Source: Planctomycetota bacterium
Lineage (GTDB): Bacteria > Planctomycetota > Uabimicrobiia > Uabimicrobiales > Uabimicrobiaceae
Assembly: GCA_029260735.1 (NCBI GenBank)
Contig: JAJDCR010000007.1
Coordinates: forward strand, 1 to 64,000
Reading direction: 5' to 3'
Length of the DNA: 64,000 nt
In this document: piece by piece, positions 63,501 to 64,000 of the stretch
Numbering within the stretch: the first letter of the stretch is position 1
How the letters are laid out: every line of letters begins with the position of its first letter
Position numbers and translations under genes: made by a program
Notes under the pieces: generated by a model
The model's input: only the letters and a program-made list of their open reading frames with translations
What the model was told of the DNA's origin: nothing
Databases searched by the model: none

Positions 63501-63990
63501 GCATACATTCAGTTACGGATGCTTTGGTCTCCTCAACATATTCACCCAAGGGAGCACCATCGACCAAATCCATTACCAAAAAAAAGCGGCCATCAAATTC
63601 TCCTCGGTGGTATACCGAAACTATGTTGGGATGTCTTAGCTTTGCGGCAACTTTGGCTTCTCGTTTAAATCTTTCAATTTCTTGGCCGCCCATTGTTTCA
63701 GCCGAACGAGCGCTTTTCCCTATAAGTTTTAGAGCATAATGAAGTTCTAGGTCGGCATCGTAAACTTTATATACTTCTGCCATCCCTCCTTGCCCCAGTT
63801 TGCTAATGACTTTGTAGCGGTCTATTTTTTGACCTATTAAATCGTTGGGGCTTTCTAGGTCAGGAAAAAGTTCTTCTTTATCACTAACATTTTGATGGCT
63901 TTCCGTTCGATTACGGGCAATAATACTATCCTCTTCATATTTACCTTGCCCCATTTTTTCTTCTGGAAAAGAAGAGTTATCAAGTACCAT
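60565..63990 (-). CDS. Tandem double Ser/Thr kinase with PEGA and SUMF1 domains
   Basis: A 1141-residue membrane protein with two full kinase domains. Kinase 1 (about 58-325): KLGQGGMAEVY, Lys88 in YALKLI, HRDLKPAN near 183, DFGMAKP at 203, GTPSYMAPEQ. Kinase 2 (about 385-650): EIARGGMGVIY, Lys416 in VAIKVL, HRDIKPAN near 511, DFGLARE at 530, GTPVYTPPEQ. Both keep all catalytic residues. A membrane helix (about 678-697) is followed by a coiled coil, helical repeats, a PEGA-like domain (about 840-905) and a C-terminal SUMF1/FGE-like domain (about 925-1135: MVYIPGGNVILG, FLIDQYEVTN, LPTRSQWELAA, GNISEWVKE, IRGGNY, TGFRCVK). The SUMF1 part lacks the copper-binding cysteines of true formylglycine enzyme. 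GAGGG lies five bases before the ATG. Confidence 0.92.
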   Translation of the reverse strand: MVLDNSSFPEEKMGQGKYEEDSIIARNRTESHQNVSDKEELFPDLESPNDLIGQKIDRYKVISKLGQGGMAEVYKVYDADLELHYALKLIGKSARSAETMGGQEIERFKREAKVAAKLRHPNIVSVYHRGEFDGRFFLVMDLVDGAPLGEYVEETKASVTECMRIMKKLAQALQYAHDQKVIHRDLKPANVMVSSKGEPMIMDFGMAKPINIESKLTMMGQVVGTPSYMAPEQAQGRVHDIDPRTDVYGLGAILYELLTGRPPFVSKTIMATLMAVVREDPLTLHEIILDLPLPVSKICHKALQKHPKNRFSSCQKMAEAIDRFLNEDKSFGEELSSTLIYALEDETEEKTSPFDDFAKAVTAVQEVPLPRIPSSKQEDQKKRIGKYIIQKEIARGGMGVIYLGEDLELKRTVAIKVLISGQHASDDERRRFLREAQMAAKLNHPRLVAVHHIGVCEEGDYFVMDYFQGQDLDEIMEKQGEKMKENLPLCCNITEKILEGLAYAHKNDVIHRDIKPANILAKGKEIKITDFGLAREMNPEDRLTQAGTFLGTPVYTPPEQIQGKYDEMDGRSDLYSVGIVLYELVTQSVPFRSKTFAEIARKVVYDEPVSPRICNPDVPRDLEIIILKAIEKDSSNRYASAEEFREDLIRFRRGEPIKAVPPSFNTIFQRKLKKNKATIISLVASVFLISIAYAYIGSSAQETIDEGKKALAIEQKAIEEKEKERQKQVEAQIAQKLGLVRDYIEQEKFDSAMNLSNEIISEDESNKVAQELIRLVDKKKKEKVSLLLTKAKKWAQQESWLEMRSVMEEAIYLDPDNLEVKHLLEIASETKVTLEFVFQPKDAEFILYPIKDYQISKSPFLTGKTSEIARIESNQDYLLEIRHEGYIPWRNIIQVKKTLDQGIHQETGSLVQKDKKNKSMVYIPGGNVILGRKDALRRPTLAPKTYTEKPFLIDQYEVTNYEYFVYLKKSKRSSIEKFWPQNWTKGKPPQGEKNIPVRYISWEQAESYSIFYGKDLPTRSQWELAALATDRRDYPWGKEKPSKGAREKSLTCLFSSSSSIPASVGTMKRDISPYGVYDMAGNISEWVKEKWGGAHVIRGGNYIMNPNILRKTDLSGWAFQVKRLKDVASFTGFRCVKNLDK

Positions 63991-64000
63991 ATATTCCCTC

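Noticed and set aside
60565..63990. An active formylglycine-generating enzyme at the C-terminus
   Set aside because: The fold motifs are present but the copper-binding cysteines near the C-terminus are missing, so a binding role is more likely.

Overview
The window reads as AT-leaning (about 40% G+C by eye) chromosomal DNA of a Gram-negative bacterium. Lipoprotein N-acyltransferase, an RND pump with its adaptor, a lipoprotein and several signal-peptide proteins point to a double membrane. Five proteins carry Hanks-type Ser/Thr kinase or related histidine kinase domains fused to TPR, Sel1, HEAT, FHA, PEGA or SUMF1 modules. There are also several stand-alone FHA proteins, a prepilin with a late DGH motif and a PEP-CTERM protein. 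That mixture is typical of the Planctomycetes/Verrucomicrobia/Lentisphaerae group; the species cannot be fixed from sequence reading alone. I saw no rRNA, tRNA, CRISPR array or intact transposase gene.

Layout. 0-7.4 kb: a minus-strand run of rhomboid protease, HlyD-type adaptor, RND pump and a GPH-type sugar symporter, with a perfect palindrome in front of the symporter. 7.5-12.8 kb: a secreted unknown, a coiled-coil protein, a secreted FG-GAP/VCBS protein and a PhyH-type dioxygenase. 13.4-15.7 kb: a two-gene tyrosine/homogentisate catabolic operon (HPPD and HGD). 16-23.7 kb: a small XRE regulator, a secreted propeller-like protein, a pentapeptide-repeat protein, an unusual FHA-FHA-membrane-tetraheme cytochrome fusion, a Sel1 receptor kinase and a DUF4253 protein. 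23.8-26.2 kb: two adjacent SPFH/band-7 proteins. 26.5-28.4 kb: a pseudopilin, the relic of a second one, and a PEP-CTERM protein. 28.6-36.2 kb: housekeeping genes (HAD-IG 5'-nucleotidase, Lnt, RsmB) plus a kinase-FHA-HTH protein and a membrane-anchored jelly-roll protein.

36.2-40.2 kb is a repeat-rich accessory island: a BRO-N antirepressor-like gene, a truncated gene, a secreted protein, at least four short palindromes of similar design, and copies of a ~183-bp composite repeat in both orientations. It is followed by a G+C-richer Gfo/Idh/MocA-GMC oxidoreductase operon (40.2-42.8 kb).

43.2-64 kb is almost wholly a signalling locus on the minus strand: an FHA-GAF-PAS hybrid histidine kinase, a 1611-residue kinase-TPR-HEAT-TPR protein coupled to a transglutaminase-fold protein that lacks the catalytic residues, two small FHA readers, a TPR lipoprotein, a HEAT-like protein, a secreted coiled-coil protein and a protein with two complete kinase domains in tandem followed by PEGA and SUMF1. 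One plus-strand gene, an internally duplicated eight-helix membrane protein, sits inside it. The likely logic, by inference, is that kinases with extracytoplasmic sensor tails phosphorylate threonines that the FHA proteins read.

Between genes the window carries several repeat families. The most notable are three fold-back elements (near 26.6, 55.1 and 57.8 kb) that share a ~48-nt central core but have unrelated, internally matched arms. There is also a 43-bp almost perfect hairpin at 52.9 kb, and heptanucleotide tandem repeats.
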